Assembly (NCBI GenBank): GCA_964019335.1
Contig: OZ025709.1
Coordinates: forward strand, 372,001 to 436,000
Direction: 5' to 3'
Source of the DNA: Diplonema japonicum
Lineage: Eukaryota > Euglenozoa > Diplonemea > Diplonemida > Diplonemidae
DNA length: 64,000 nt
How positions within the stretch are numbered: the stretch's first letter is position 1; each line of letters begins with the position of its first letter. A model generated the notes under the pieces. It was not told the origin of the DNA. It worked only from the letters and a program-made list of their open reading frames with translations, and made no database searches. Position numbers and translations under genes: made by a program. This document shows positions 43,401-56,747 of this stretch, one piece after another.

Positions 43401-46400
43401 TTTCAGAATTTCGAGAGAGTCCTTGTAGGCCTGGCGGATCCATTTGTTGGCCTGCTGCTGCGGGTCGATGCAAAGCGGCCACCTCTTTGCCTTCTGCAGA
43501 ATGATGCCGTTTTCCATCGAAACCTGGTCCGAAGGGAGCCCATTGATGGACCACTGCCGCATGGCAATGGGGTCGGAGATGGTGTGGTACACAGAGGTCT
43601 TGGCAGAGTGCACGATCTCGAGTCTGTCCAGCTGGTGGTTCCACTGGTCGAGGAGCTCTTGTCGGAAGGATGCTGTGAAGGGCCCTGCGTAGGAGACCTG
43701 TCCTGATGCGCACAGCACGTCGCCGATCAGTGTTTTCTCCTTGGCCTCCATGCGCTGGACGGTTTCTTGCCAGTTTTTCTTCTCCCCGGCAAGCCCGTCG
43801 ATGAGCTTGGCAGCACGCTCCAGCTTCACCTCCGTGTTCTCTACATCCCTCTGAAGTTGTTCCTGTTCTCTTTCTTTCGTTACTTTTTTGTCGGTCAGCT
43901 CTGCGAGCTTGTCCTCCACATCCTTCAGCCTCTGCCGTGCCTGGTCCAACCTCTCCGTCACCAGGGAGAGCTCTTCCTCAGCAGCTGCGAGCGCTACTTT
44001 CTTCGGTGCGACCTCTCTCGCTGTGTGGTGGTATGTCACCATCGCCCTCACCCAGCAGCACATCGCTGCTGCTGCCTTTGAGCCCTTCTTCTCCACCACA
44101 TCCGGTGTGAAGTCGTCACCCAACGAGATCAGCTCCTTCTCGACCTTCTCTACTGTCTTGTCGGGGATCTCATCTCTCTTGTAGTTCAGCAGGTCCTGCA
44201 GCACCTGTCCCGGGTTAGCAAGCCGCGCCTTTGCCTTTGGCCAGTAGTCTTCTTCCTTCTTCTTCCCTGCTTCACCCACCATCGCCGGGGCGTCTTTGAA
44301 CATGATGCACACCCCCTTCATCGTGAGCTTCACCCCGATAGGGGGGTTCGGGTAACTACCAACTTCCGCGATTTCCTTCTTCTGAAGGGTACTTAAGATC
44401 TTGAGGGACTCGTCGAGTGCCGGTAACGCCACGGCAAGGATCGCCTGTGCCGAGTCACGGATCTGACCGACCTTCTCTGCCTTGTCCTTTGCGGCCTGTT
44501 CGTCTGCGAAGGCAGCGCTACGTGTCTCGTCGGCCAGTTTAGTGTCGATGGTGATCTTCTGGAGGAGCGCCTCAATCTGCGTCTGCGCCTCTGCCAGCTT
44601 CGGTTGACTGATGCGTAGGCTGTTCTGCAGATCTGCAACCTTAAGCTCCGTGTCGGCCAACTTGTCCAGACCGTTAATCATCCTGATCTTGGTCGTGTTG
44701 ATGAGGCCACGTTGCTCTGCCATCACCGACTTGAAGGTGTTGAGCAGTTCAAGATACGATGTGGGAGTTACGTACACGTAGCGCTTCATCTGGTTCTTGA
44801 ACTTATCGCTGATAGTTTCAACAGACTGGTGCATGAAGACGCACATCTGGATACACTTGGCTTGATCCTTCACAGAGATGCCCTCCACTTGCGTGAAGAA
44901 TTCCCTCGCAACGGAGTGCAATGCCTGCTCCGGCCACGCAGCGAACCAGTCGATGGTGCAGCAGTTCACCAGAGCAGGGAACTTCCTGAGCCTGTTTCTA
45001 AACGGCTCACCCAGCGGGCTCATGCAGATGGACATGTGCAGGTTCTGCTTCACGAATCTCTGGAACCTCATGTACATCGATGTCTTCGTGACGGGGAGGC
45101 CTTCTTGCGTGCAGATGGACTTCATTGAGTGGTTTATCTCGTCCAGTTCGCTCTGCTCGAACAGGTTGGGCACTTCACCTGAGTTCAACAAGTTGTTGAT
45201 GTCCTCCAAGAATTGCTCGAGGATGATCTGCGTGTCCGTCACGAGGAACACGGTTGGTTTCGCTTCCTGTCCCACCCCGGCCGCCTGTTGGAGCACAATC
45301 TTCTCGTCGTCTCTCCAAGATTTCAGGTCGTACCCCTTTGTGATCTCCACTTGGAACACTTCGTATTCATTGACGAAAGAAGCCAGTTTGGTGAGCGACT
45401 GCCTTCCGCTTCCGCCCACACCTAGCAGCAGAGCGTGTCCACCGGGCTTCCTGATGATACGAACGATGCGCGAGACATGCTCAATGGCGTCGAGGAACAT
45501 GACGAGGGGCATCTGCTTTTGTGACTGTTCGTTGTACTCCTCTAAGTAGCCTTCCATTACAGATGCTAATTGCGTCAAATCTTCGATCTCATCGTAGGTA
45601 CGTGCTTCCGCCTGGGGGTTCATGTAGTCCCCGAAGATGAGGCGCTCGTCAGTCGGGAAAAGCTCCTTCCACTTCAGTTTGAAGAACTTCTGCACCTGCC
45701 GCTTAAGCAGGTCGTCGAACCAGGCACGGTCAAGATCGTCCACAAGACGGTCGCGGAACACCCGCTGGCACTCATGCAGCCACATCTTGATGAGCTGTGG
45801 GCCTTCTTTGACACACTTTTGATCGGCGGACAACAGCCCTTGGAACACCTTGGCAATATCTCTCAAGTTGAAAGTGTAGTGGGGCTTAGAGGGTCTCGGG
45901 AGGATCTCATCGCATATCGTGCGGTAGATCTCAATGGAGGAGTCGACGATCTCAGAGGACTTCGCCTTGACGTCATCGGGGAAGGGGGAGAGGAAGGCGT
46001 TCAAGATGCTGTGGAAGATCTTCTTCATGTTGTCGTTGTCAATGTCGGGGAAGGAGATGAAGTTGAAGTGCCGCAGGAATCTGTTTGTCACAACCTGTCT
46101 CCCGCCACCTGCGGGGCCGCACGACGCAATGAACGCAATGTCGATTATCTGGTAGAACTCACGCGCCTTCCTGTCGTACCACCCCCCGTAGTCCATCCAT
46201 TGCCGGAGAAGCTCGATAGGCGGCTGGGCTCCGTACTGCTCCCTCTGCGGCATGTTCAGATCGTCAACAAAGATCGTCATGCGCCGTCCTTGCTGCGCGC
46301 CATAAATCAACGGCTTCTTCTTCCTCCTGTCGAATCTCGAAAAGAGGAGATCTTGTGTCTGATTCGCACTAGTTTGCGCCGAGAAAGTGATGAAGCAAGG

Positions 46401-49400
46401 GATGTAGTCGTCAGGCATGCTCATCATCTTCCTTGAGATGACAAGGGTCTTCCCTGTCCCCGTCGGTCCCACGCACAGCGTGTGGTACTTTCCGAGAGTC
46501 AGGTGACCCACAAGCCACGAGTACCTAATGACGTCTGAAGTTGTCACCACGATTTCCTGGAAGTTTGTCTCTCCGGTAACTATAAGCGACGGCGGCATCA
46601 CTGTGTCCTCCCACGGTATCCATCTCTGTTCTTGGATGCTGAAGGTATAGTCGTGGCACAGCCCTTGGTCAGGGATCTGTGTTGTTAAATCTTGGTCGCG
46701 GCGCATCTCGCCACGCAGCCACTTGTCGAAGGCCCGTCGTGACTTTCCGTCAACGGACCCGCCGGCACCCCACACAAGACAGAAGAAGAACAGCGGCTGC
46801 CATGTTGTAGGGATCTGCTGCACCTTGTCTGCGGGTGGCTCATAACCACGTGTCGGTGTGTAAGGCCCCAAGAAGGAATTGAACAGCCTGAAGGTGGACG
46901 TCACGAGGTTTGGGTCCACGGTAGGGATGTACTCCTTGCAGTGCTTCCGGACGAACTCGATCGCTGGCGGGATGAACTTGACGCACAGGCCGACCAACCC
47001 CTCCTTGCATTCATCGAAACAGGGCGGGAGGTGCTCGTCGCTCCATGACCGTACGAGTTCTTCGATCCCAATGCACGCTTCGAACTCCATGTACACCATC
47101 CCTGCACGGCTCACGGTGGCGGGAGACGCGACAGCCAAGTCTTCGACTTCGAACCAGACATTCATGTACTGCGACATGGGAATGATCTCACCGGACACTA
47201 GACAGAGCTTCTTGTTTTCATCGAGCACTGTGTTCATGGACTCGATCCACAAAGCGTCTACCGGGCCGTCGAAGATGACCCATTTCCTGGCAGGCGTGTC
47301 GTCGTTGGCTGCCGCCCTGAAGAGCTCGCACAAGATGCCGTCGGTCCATTCGTTGGTCGCCAGGTCGAACTGCCCGTACAGCTGGCCCATAGTTACTGAC
47401 TTCGGGTTGCAGATGTAAGTCCACACTTCAGAGTAGTTCGGGTTGCCCGCTTGGTGTAGCTTCGTCATCGTTTTCTGCAGTATGCGCATGGCGCATGTCT
47501 TTCCTGACATCGTGGGCCCGACTGTCATCAAACCGTGCCTCAGGATTGTCACTTCGGTCAGCTGTAGGAGTTTTTTAATGAACGCTGGCGTGGGGCGGAG
47601 GTGTGCTTCTGTGATCTCCTTGTTCGCGATCGCCAAGAACTCCGTGTAGTCGGCGTCCAACAGCTCTACGCCTGGGAACAGGTCGCTGATGATGCCGTTG
47701 AAGAGCTTGATGTCGCCCGCAAGGAACTTCGGCACGTTTGAATCACGCAGTGCTCGCAGCAGCAGCTTGTCCTCCTGCTCGTTGGGCTGTTCCCGTTTGT
47801 TGATGCCCGCCGCGTTGATGACCGTGTTCACGGCCCTCATACCAAAGTCGTAGTGGTCTTGGGAGCTGAGCTGTTCCGAGGATAGCCTGAAGGCGCCAAC
47901 CATCTTCTGGGCGAGGATGCGTGCCTCTCTGTACCCGAAGGAGAACAACCTGATCTCACCGATGAGAGCATAGTCGGGGACCATGCACGCTACAGGGCGG
48001 AACAGCACTTTTAAATTGTCCGGAAGCTCCGTCCTGCCCGCGTACCCTGGGTTCATCGTGATGAAGACGGCGTTCGTGTAGTCGACGACTATCTCGCTGC
48101 CCTCGAACATGATGCGCAGCTTGGACTCGTCGTGGATGCCCTGCCTGGCGGCCTCCTGGAGCTTGCCCACCTGCTGTGCCACCACAGACAGCACCTCAAC
48201 GTCGATTCTGTTGAACTCATCGAAGCACGCCCATGCACCGGCATTTGCAAGCCCCTTGAAGAACTTACCCATAGACTTGTAGTCCATGCCCTCTTGGCAG
48301 TTGAACACAACACACTGCTTCGCCAGCGCCTTTGCCAAATCCTTCACTGTCTCTGTTTTCCCGGTTCCGGCAGGCCCAGCAGGGGCACCACCCAAGAACA
48401 TATTCATAGCACCTGTCAGGGTGAGGAAGATTCTGTCCGTGAGGGGCGTGATGACCAGCCTCGTCATGTTGTGGCCGCCGATGTACTCACCGCCGTATTT
48501 GAAGCGTGCCTCTACTTGTTTCACGAAGCAGTCGTTGTTTTCCCAGTAGGCGCGAAGCTGGCTGATCCATTCGAAGGAGTCTGCGCTGCTGATCTTGTTT
48601 TCTGCCAGCTCCTCCACGATGTCCTTTGTGTGCACCTCGACTGTGATGAGAGCTGAGAGATTGATGCGCTGCAGCTTCGTGAGGTTCGGGTTGCGGACAG
48701 CATCGACCAAGATGAGCAGGTTGTCGACAGCCACAGGGACGTACTTCTGAAGGCCGCCGTTCTCTACGAAGTGTGACTCACAATCGGACGTCCAGTAGGC
48801 CTGTAGTACCACGCCTGCAACCTGCCCCGTCACGGAGAAGATGAACGCTTCTCTCGGCATCGTGGCAGCCGTACCCAGCGCTATCTCGATCTCAGCTCGG
48901 ATGGACCTCTTCATCATGGACTCAACCTCACCCAGCCAGTTCTCGATGTTCTTCCTCGGCAGGACAGGTTCCATGAAGGACATTTTCTCTCCCGTGTTGC
49001 TGTTGAGCCCTGTCATCTCGCACTCCTCTTCGCTCATGTCCAAGAGGTGGATGTTTTCGAACAGTTTGCGGATCTGCTTGTTCACCTTGTGCGGGTGCTT
49101 CGCCTCCGACAAGATCTGCAGCAGTTCGTCATCCGACAGGAAGTAGAACCTTGCAAAAGACGACCTCTTGTTTTCCAAGTAGTCGTTCAGACCCTTCTGC
49201 ACCTTTTCCAGCTCCACATTCGCTTTTTTAAACGCGGGGAGAATATCCTCGTCTTTATCCGTCTTGATGGTGCAGCAGAAGGTCATGACGAAAGGGGTAT
49301 CGAACGCCTTCTCCAACAGATCCTTCCACGTTTTGTTGACCTCCGTGAACCTCCTCCACTCGTTGGGAAGCTGCCTTGAGATGTCCTCGGACTGGAAGAT

Positions 49401-52400
49401 GGGTTCTAAATAAAGCCAGTTTCGTTGACACGTGATCCACTCCTCGAGGATCTCCTGGACAAGGCGTAAGGAAGACTCCCACTTGTCGATTTCAGCCTCG
49501 AACTGCTTCTTAAATGGTGAGAAGGAGAGTGCTTGCGTCGATATGAGGTGCTCGTCGAGCATCTGTTGGATCTCGTCTGAACCTTTCATGACGTAAGTGC
49601 CTGTCTCTCTGTATGGCTCGATGACGAAGGACAGCTTTTCCCATTCCGCCTTCATGGCGGTGAGTTGTTCCTCGATCTGGAACTCTTTCATGGCAACCTC
49701 GGAGACCTTCATGACCGAGTCCTGATGGAGTTGCAGTTCTAGGTTGTAAACATCATGCATAGTTGTCAGTGTAACATTCGGTCGTACTTCGAAGCCGAGT
49801 TCTTTTGAGAGTTCGGTCCAGTGTCGGTCCTTCATCCCCGGTTGGCGGAGGTACTTAACTATAGGCATGATGGGCCTGAAGTCTTCGATTTGGTTCTTGA
49901 TGCCTTCTGCCATCTTGAGAAGCGGTGCTTTGTCTTTGAAGTTTCTGACCGCCTTTGTCATCGTCTTCCACGCGTTGTTGGCGTCTGTCTCCATCTGGTT
50001 CGGGTCCAGTGTTTCGAAGGGGTCGTTTGTCCATGAGTGGTGCCATGTGAGCCAGTTGTCTGCTGTTGTCCAAAGATCTGCGTATGGTTGGAAATCCTTC
50101 ACGATCTGGTACATATTCGCGTAGTCCGTCTTCTTGGAGTTGTGGAAGAGGATCTCTCTGTTGTTGAAGTTCGACGCCTTGCCCCTCGCGTCGTCTAGCT
50201 TCTTGTTCAGTTCCTTCACCTCGTTGGCGATCTCGGCAACCTTCTTGATGTCTGTCTTCTTGTAGAACCCCGCGACCCTCCTCTGAAGCTGTTCCACATC
50301 CTTCACAAACTCGTCTTGCTCTGTCACCATCTTCTCGAGGAACCTGTCGCGGTCCTTCTCAAGCAGCTCTTCCTCCTTCTCAATAGTCTCTTCTAGTTTC
50401 TTAGGCCAGCTGATCGCCTTCCATTTTAATTCAAAGTCGTCGGAAGGCAGCTGATACTGGTACTTATCCAGTACCGTGTAGAAACCTTTCATTTTTTGTA
50501 TCTCGTTCATGATGTCCACGGTTTCGTCGGGGATTGTTTTGAATCGTTTCTTCTTTTCTGTGAGCCGTTCGATGTCTGGGGGAGGCATCTTCACCTCCGT
50601 TTCCAGTTTCTTGTACTCGCTGCACACGAAGTCTGCCTTCCCGTTCCCTATCTGGCCGATGAGGTCCATGACGCACTGTGCCAGTCGGACACATTTGTCG
50701 GCGAGCTTTGCGCGCAGCTCAGAGCAGGACACCATGTACGTCCCAAGGTTGATCTGCTCCGGTATTTGTAACAGAACGGTTTCCTTCCTGTTCAAGTGCT
50801 TCTGGATCTCAACGTCCATCTCTTGTATAGAAGGCTTCGGCATCCCATTGGGAGGTTCCTTGTACTCCGCTGCGTACTTCTCGACGTCGATGCTGACCAG
50901 GTCCAGGAAGGGGTCGTAAGTAGTGAGGTAGATGTGCAAGGGTTGTACGCTCCTCTCGACAGCGACTTCTATCCTTTTGCGCCACTCGACCACCAACGGG
51001 TTGCTCGAGCCTATCGCGGGAAGCGTCGGCATGCTGTTGTAGAAGAACTGGTCCATGACCTGATGCTCCAGCTCGGGGATGTTTTCCTGGTATTGAACAG
51101 CCTTGTCATAGATGGCAAGCGTCGTTGTCTTGAAATCGTCCTGACTCGTGGTGTAGAAGAACTTCTCGTTATCACCCATCAGGTCGACCTTGAACAGGGG
51201 CACGGGGCTTTTCACTTTCTCACCATCTGCGTCCTCTTTTTTAACGTCCTGACCCTCGTCTCCCTTGCAGACAGTCACGTCAGATAGAGAGTTCACCGTT
51301 GTTACGTATCTGCAGCCGTTTTCTATCATCTCGCAGAAGGCAGACAGAGACGCTGTGGAGAGGGAGTAGATGGTGTCTTGCATCATGAAGCGCACGGTGA
51401 TCATCAGTCTCTTCAGCTTGCTTTTCTCGTAAACGTCTTTGCTCTTCTCCCTTAGGAACACTTCGTCTGCATCAGTCGTGCCCTCAAGGGAGCTTCGTAT
51501 CGCGTTTCGCAGGTCCCCGCACCACTGCTCCTTGAGCTGCATGCATCGCTGGTCGACACATGTGTGCTGCAGCTCTGCGAACTTATCCAGAGGTATAGGG
51601 AGGTGTTGGTTGATAGTAGGCGTCAGGACGAAGAGTGTGTTCTTAAGAACATGGCTGCATTCCTCTTTGACCTTCTGGAGGGCGAGGACGATCTCTTCTT
51701 GGGAGTGTAGGTATGTGTTTGCTTGGAAGGAGTTCAGCATGCTGCCGAAGGGGTGCTCGGGTATCTCTACCTGAGCTATCTTGGGCACGGGAGGGGGAGG
51801 CTTCTCCTGAGGCATGGGGACGCCTTGGAACAGGGCGGCCTGCGAGGGGTCGTGCATGTTGAGGTCGAAGAGGATCCTGTTCAAGGTGCGGGAGTAGTCG
51901 GAGCTGATCTCCTGCACGACAGACGCGACGTTGAGGTTGTCTTCGTTGTCCAGCAGAGTGGTCGTGTTGATGGACAGGTCGCGGATGCGTTCCAGCTGCG
52001 CCTCGCCAAGCGGTTCCGTCTCATCGATAGGCATCGAGTCGATGTACAGGTGGTACCGCAGGACGGCTTCGGTTTCTTTGCGTAGCTTGTGCGCCCCTGC
52101 AACCCGCTCGGCGTGCACATCGGGGTTCTCTGCAAGGAACATGACGTGTATTCTTGGCAGCCACACTTTCTTCTTGTGGTCCTGCCATTCGATCAAAAGC
52201 TTCTGCTCATTTGTGTTCCAGTCCAGCACACCTGCTTTGCACCATTTGCCTTTCTCCACGTCGTCATTACGGAGGGCCAGTGCTGGAACGAATTTGAAAA
52301 GCCCGTCTGGGCCGAACCCCAGGCTGAGCCAGTCTTCGGGCGACCGTTCGTCGTAAGAGCTGTTGTCGAAGCCTTCCAGCGGGAGGTAGGAATGGAACAC

Positions 52401-52814
52401 GCTGCTGCTGTTGCTGGGGCCGTCGGGGATGGTCCCGCCTGGTTTTTCTTTTCCGTAGTCGATGCCCTTTTCATGGAGGAGGTCGACAAGCTTGCGTTTG
52501 CTGTACACGTCCTTCCGTCGCTGTATGGCAACTGCTCGAGGGATGCCGCCCCTTGCTGCGTGGTGTGGTGTGAACACCTTGGGGTCTGTCGATCCCTTAG
52601 GGAACTGCTCGCTCTCTTCGGTGTCGATGCGGGTGTCTTGCACCACAGGGCCGTCGTGTCCCGCCACTACTAGCGTTCCTGCCAGCTTCTTCGTGCTCCC
52701 TTGGATCTGCTGCTGTTGGGTACCCCCCGCTTGTTGCTGCGGTGGCTGATACTGTTGAAATCCATTCTGCTGCCTGCGCAGCTGTTTCAGCTGTTTGTGG
52801 CTGATCGCCGCCAT
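40014..52814 (-). CDS. DNAH1: Axonemal dynein heavy chain, inner-arm DNAH1 type
   Basis: Six exons give 4161 residues: 43352-52814, 43171-43289, 40586-43105, 40426-40539, 40221-40343, 40014-40160 (introns 46-82 bp). The chain is a minus-strand ATPase motor that slides flagellar microtubules. A Gln-rich start and tail lead into the linker. P-loops lie at about 1476 (AAA1, [10 protein letters not shown]), 1766 (AAA2, GPTMSGKT), 2113 (AAA3, GPTGTGKT) and 2463 (AAA4, GVGGSGRQS). The stalk coiled coils and microtubule-binding domain are at about 2740-3090, then AAA5-6 and the C-terminal domain ending [22 protein letters not shown]. The N-terminal block SPEDWLSLG.. with [10 protein letters not shown] and [15 protein letters not shown] matches DNAH1. 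About twelve consecutive glycines near residue 3860 are unusual. The ATG at 52814 was chosen because upstream codons are homopolymer. Confidence 0.96.
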
Positions 52815-53009
52815 CTTTTTCTTTTTTTTCCCCCCTCCCCCCCTCCTCCTTCCTGGTGATGACTTTTTTTTTTTTAAAAAAAGAAGGGGGAAATAGTCTA
52901 GGGGGTAATAGAATTTAAAAAAAAGTTTTTTCTTAAAAAATTTTAAAAAAAAAGAAGGGGGGGAAAAATACTTAACTAAATGAAACAAAAAAGAATAACC
53001 GTGTAAATG

Positions 53010-53044
<35 letters not shown>

Positions 53045-53077
53045 AAGAAAGAAATCCTTCTCCTTTCCTCATCTACC

Positions 53078-53413
53078 TCACGGAAGATAAAGGTCAACAG
53101 CGTCCGATTCCGTGTTAAGAAGTTCTTCTGTCAGCAGCTCTATCTGGTGGCGGAGATGCCGGACTGTTTCTAGAACTTCTTTCTTGAAGTCCTCTGTCTG
53201 CAGCAGCTCCGTTTTGAGGTCTTTAATCTCTGCTTCGTGCAGCCGGTTCATGTTATAAAGATACTGAATGCTTTTGCTTGTGTTGGGAATGCTCAGTGCA
53301 TCGACAATCTCTGATAACTTCTCGCATTTCGTTTTAAACATGTCCCTTTCCTCTGTAATGTATTTAATATCTTCCTCTTTGTGTGCTCCCTTTTCACTCA
53401 TGATTACTTCCAT
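53078..53413 (-). CDS. Small coiled-coil protein of 111 residues, unrecognised
   Basis: The frame starts MEVIMSEKGAHKEEDIKYIT and is almost wholly heptad-like (DMFKTKCEKLSEIVDAL, then DLKTELLQTEDFKKEVLETV), ending in DAVDLYLP. There is no intron. It lies 264 bp upstream of the dynein ATG on the same strand. Small coiled-coil proteins are frequent in the axoneme, but no family can be assigned. A second Met at residue 5 is an alternative start. Confidence 0.6.
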   Translation of the reverse strand: MEVIMSEKGAHKEEDIKYITEERDMFKTKCEKLSEIVDALSIPNTSKSIQYLYNMNRLHEAEIKDLKTELLQTEDFKKEVLETVRHLRHQIELLTEELLNTESDAVDLYLP

Positions 53414-53418
53414 CTTTC

Positions 53419-53449
<31 letters not shown>

Positions 53450-53803
53450 CTTCCCTTTCCCCCTTTTTTTTTTTGTGTGCATGTGGTATTTCGTTCTTTT
53501 AAAAGTGGGATTAAAAAAAAAATCTCCATTTTTTTTTTAAGCACAAGAATGTGAGGGTAGTAAAATGAGAAGTATATAAAAAAAAGAGGAAAGGGGGGGG
53601 GGGGGGGGGGAAGAGTGAAGCAGGTAAGTAAAGAGGAATAAAAAAGGGGGATAGGGATGGGAGGGACTTACAAAGTTTTTACGATAAAATACTTACTTCT
53701 ACTTTTTTTTTTCCCGCGCCCCCGAAAAAAAAAGAATTCACCATGAAGGGATAAAGAATGAGTAACACCATAACCAATCAAGACAGAGAAAGAGCTTCTG
53801 CGT

Positions 53804-53839
<36 letters not shown>

Positions 53840-54337
53840 GTGGACGACCAGGCACACAGGGGACTTCCACGAGTAAGGGTAGCGCTACTAGTTTTATAAC
53901 TTTATTTTTCCTGCTGGGTGCGAGGTAAAAGAAATAAATAAAGAAAAAAAGAGAGAAAATGGTTCCCCTCTCCCTATCTTTCTTTTTTGTTTTTTTTTTT
54001 TTTCCCGCACTGCAAAACGATTTTCTTTTTTTTTTTTTTCCCCGTCATGAAAAGAGTTTCGATTACAATACCCAGAAGGAAAAAAAAAAAGAAAAAAAAA
54101 AAAAAACTGCGCCACATTTTTTTCCGTACTCGTGTGTGTGTTTTTTTTTTTTTTTGTGTCCCCCGCTCCTTTTTTTGACCAGCCCTCGTAACCGGCCCGT
54201 AAATTTTTTTTTTTGAAATATAGAACAGGATTATAAAAAGAAGAAGAAAAAAGAGGGGGGGTAAAAAAAAAACGCACCTAGACGGACAAAACAGCAAAAC
54301 TGCATCATAAAAAATCTTTTTTTTTTTTTCTTATCTC
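53414..54337. other. Homopolymer-rich spacer
   Basis: Runs of T, A and G. Short unique pieces around 53640-53690 and 53830-53890 show no coding signal. Confidence 0.5.
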
Positions 54338-55363
54338 TCAAAATCTCAGAGAAACAGAAGTGTCAATCTGGGAGAGATCGTTGACAGAAATAAGATTAGC
54401 CTGCGTACCAAGGCTCAGCGAACGAGATAAACAATTGCAATTCGGGACCCTATCATAATTACTCTCATAGTAAACCGCCTCCTTGTCATTATCGAAATCG
54501 TGCCCTCGAACAAAAAAAAACTCCCCATCAGCATGGACCACCCCGTCTAGCTTCTCCCCGTATAAATTCAAGAAGAACAACGTCATCCCTTTCAACTCTT
54601 TAACAGATGGCCAGCCCTGTTCCCGAACGGCATCACGTAACGCCACACCAGGTCTGGCCCGCAGCTGTGAAGGTGTGAATAATCGATCAGACGGCCAAAG
54701 CTTGTTAATAGCAACTTGAACCTTGGCGAAAGCTTGCTGTGTGTAACTATGGTTTGCCCCGAGTCCACGGCCTATCAAAGGAGCTGCCCAGCCCAATCCT
54801 TCCTGGTAACTTCCTTTAATGTCCAGATTGATGATTAACGGAAAATGATCAGGACGAGATGCGCACCATTCAGAAATTTGTGTGAGTGTCCCTTGCAACG
54901 TATCGGGTGTTCCGCTCACGGTTAAATCATCTAATAAATTTTCATGCCGAACTTGCCAGTCTTGATGGGTTTGGTTGTACCAAGTATCTATTTCTATGTT
55001 TCTGATCCCACTTTGCAATTGTTCAGGAAGGCTGGCGTGGGTGTACTGCCAGTCCTTGACGAACGCCCAACCGAAAACGTTGCATTGGTGCGTTGAGTTG
55101 TGCGTGCCAAGGATTTGGTACTTGTCGAGGGCCTGCCCCTCATTGATTATTTTTTCCTCCACGTCCAGCGGGAGGATGTTCCTCCCCCCGCTGCCGGGGA
55201 GAACCCATTTTGCAGGTACCGCAGCCATGACCACGATCGCACAGAGGAGTGCTATAATCCCCACAGGAGTGCTTCCTATTCTGATACCTGCTTTGATGGC
55301 CAGCTGCATGCCAAACAGAACCAACCAGCATGCCGCAATGCGTTTCCACCTAACACGGGCCAT
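54338..55363 (-). CDS. Membrane-anchored Ca2+-dependent PI-specific phospholipase C, copy A
   Basis: The protein has 341 residues and no intron. Two hydrophobic segments (about residues 10-25 and 33-50) should anchor it in a membrane. The catalytic domain (about 80-330) has the pattern of the PI-PLC-C1 (Ca2+-dependent) family: GTHNSTH with His88 and Asn89, IEIDTWY with Glu124 and Asp126 (metal ligands), His140 in RHENL, then DHFPLIINLDIKG and FFVRGHDFDN. The family cleaves phosphoinositides to diacylglycerol and inositol phosphate. The ATG at 55363 aligns with the start of the second copy at 58785. The paralogue at 57724-58785 shares the whole layout, so this is a tandem duplication, now well diverged. 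Which lipid and which membrane are unknown. Confidence 0.85.
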   Translation of the reverse strand: MARVRWKRIAACWLVLFGMQLAIKAGIRIGSTPVGIIALLCAIVVMAAVPAKWVLPGSGGRNILPLDVEEKIINEGQALDKYQILGTHNSTHQCNVFGWAFVKDWQYTHASLPEQLQSGIRNIEIDTWYNQTHQDWQVRHENLLDDLTVSGTPDTLQGTLTQISEWCASRPDHFPLIINLDIKGSYQEGLGWAAPLIGRGLGANHSYTQQAFAKVQVAINKLWPSDRLFTPSQLRARPGVALRDAVREQGWPSVKELKGMTLFFLNLYGEKLDGVVHADGEFFFVRGHDFDNDKEAVYYESNYDRVPNCNCLSRSLSLGTQANLISVNDLSQIDTSVSLRF

Positions 55364-55572
55364 GCTTTTCCTGTAATGAATATGTGGAAGGATATAAATA
55401 GAAATGGACGGGGTGGGGAGAAAAAAAAAAACAAAGATGGGAGGGGGGGTTGCACGAAAGCATCCTTTTAGCATTACAAAAAAAAAAAAAAAAAAAAAGG
55501 TTATGCAAATTGTGCTGTTAACGAGTAGTATTGTTTATTTTTTATTTTATTTTGGGAAAAAACAATGTACAC

Positions 55573-56052
55573 GGTAACCAAATAACTTTTTTCCATCGTC
55601 GCCTTAAACCTCCAACTTTTTTTCCACCGTCCACGGTAACCTCCGACATTTCTATGCCTCATTGGGGGTTTGGTACGAAATGTAGCAAGGGGGGCAAAAC
55701 ATGATGTCATCGCAAAAGAAAAGGGAAAAAGACCTTTTAAGAGAAATGGGTGACTACCCTGAAGGCTGGGACTGAAGAGTGATTGTGGCTGTGGCGCAGC
55801 AGTTGAGTAATGAGGGTTCTGCACTTATTTTTCCCTTCTGTCTCACTTCGCTTCCAATTCTTGGTGTCTTTCCGAGCCCTGGCTGTGCCTGCACGTTTTT
55901 CCCAAGTGCACACAGACCTCTACCGCGGACGTTGGAAAAAAAGTTCTTACTTACATTACCTACCCGGACAGTGGAAAATTCTTACAAAAAACCGTAAACA
56001 GTGGTGGAAATTCTGCTTACAGACTTGAGTGGAAAAAAGTTATTTGGTTACC
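55573..56052. mobile_element. MITE-like element with long terminal inverted repeats
   Basis: The left end GGTAACCAAATAACTTTTTT and the right end, read on the other strand, are identical over about 23 bp. The 480-bp interior encodes no transposase. Flanks ATGTACAC and ATGTACGT agree at 6 of 8 positions, suggesting an 8-bp target duplication. Subrepeats of AACTTTTTTCCA occur inside the left arm. Probably a non-autonomous DNA transposon; the superfamily is uncertain (hAT would fit 8 bp). Confidence 0.75.
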
Positions 56053-56071
56053 ATGTACGTTGTTCTTCTCT

Positions 56072-56103
<32 letters not shown>

Positions 56104-56747
56104 GTCACAATGAAGAGCAGGAAAGAAAAAAAGAAAATGGAGAAAAAGAACAGACTCACTCGAGATTTCGTTCAGGGGGGTGTTTTTTTTTTTTTTTTTT
56201 TTCCCTTCTTCTTTCTTTTTTTTTTCACTCCTCCCCCCCATGTTCATCTTCCGTTTGAGCAGTCAGGTTTTCTCATTTATATTAGCATAAAATGAAAGGG
56301 GGGAAGGTGGGGAAACGAAACGGTTACAGGTGTTATTATTTTTTTTTCCCCTCTCCCCCCCTTCTCCCTTTTGATATAACAGTTTCTTTCTTTTGTAAAC
56401 TCATCCCACCGCCATGGAGTTTCTTTCTTGAGAATTACTAAAGGTTTCTGTTCAAAAAGAAATCAAAAGAAAGGAACTGAAAGAAAGAAAAAGAAGAAAA
56501 TAAGATAAGGGCCCAACTCCGTTAGAGAAAAATTGCCGGTTTGAACTATAAAAAAAAGAAGGGTGTGTGTGTGTGTCATTGTTGGGAGAAAAAAAAAAGG
56601 GGGGGGAAAAAAAGAGAGAAAAAAAACAAACAAAAACAGATAGACCAGAACTTTTCCAGTAAATTCAGAGAAAGCATCTAAAAAAAAAAGAAAAATAGGG
56701 GGGGGAAGAAGGAAAAAAAAACCTTTATTGCTTTTTTTTTTTGTATA
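56053..56747. other. Spacer without recognisable gene
   Basis: Homopolymers, a short GT run at 56563-56575 and pyrimidine/purine tracts. Nothing coding is seen. Confidence 0.5.
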
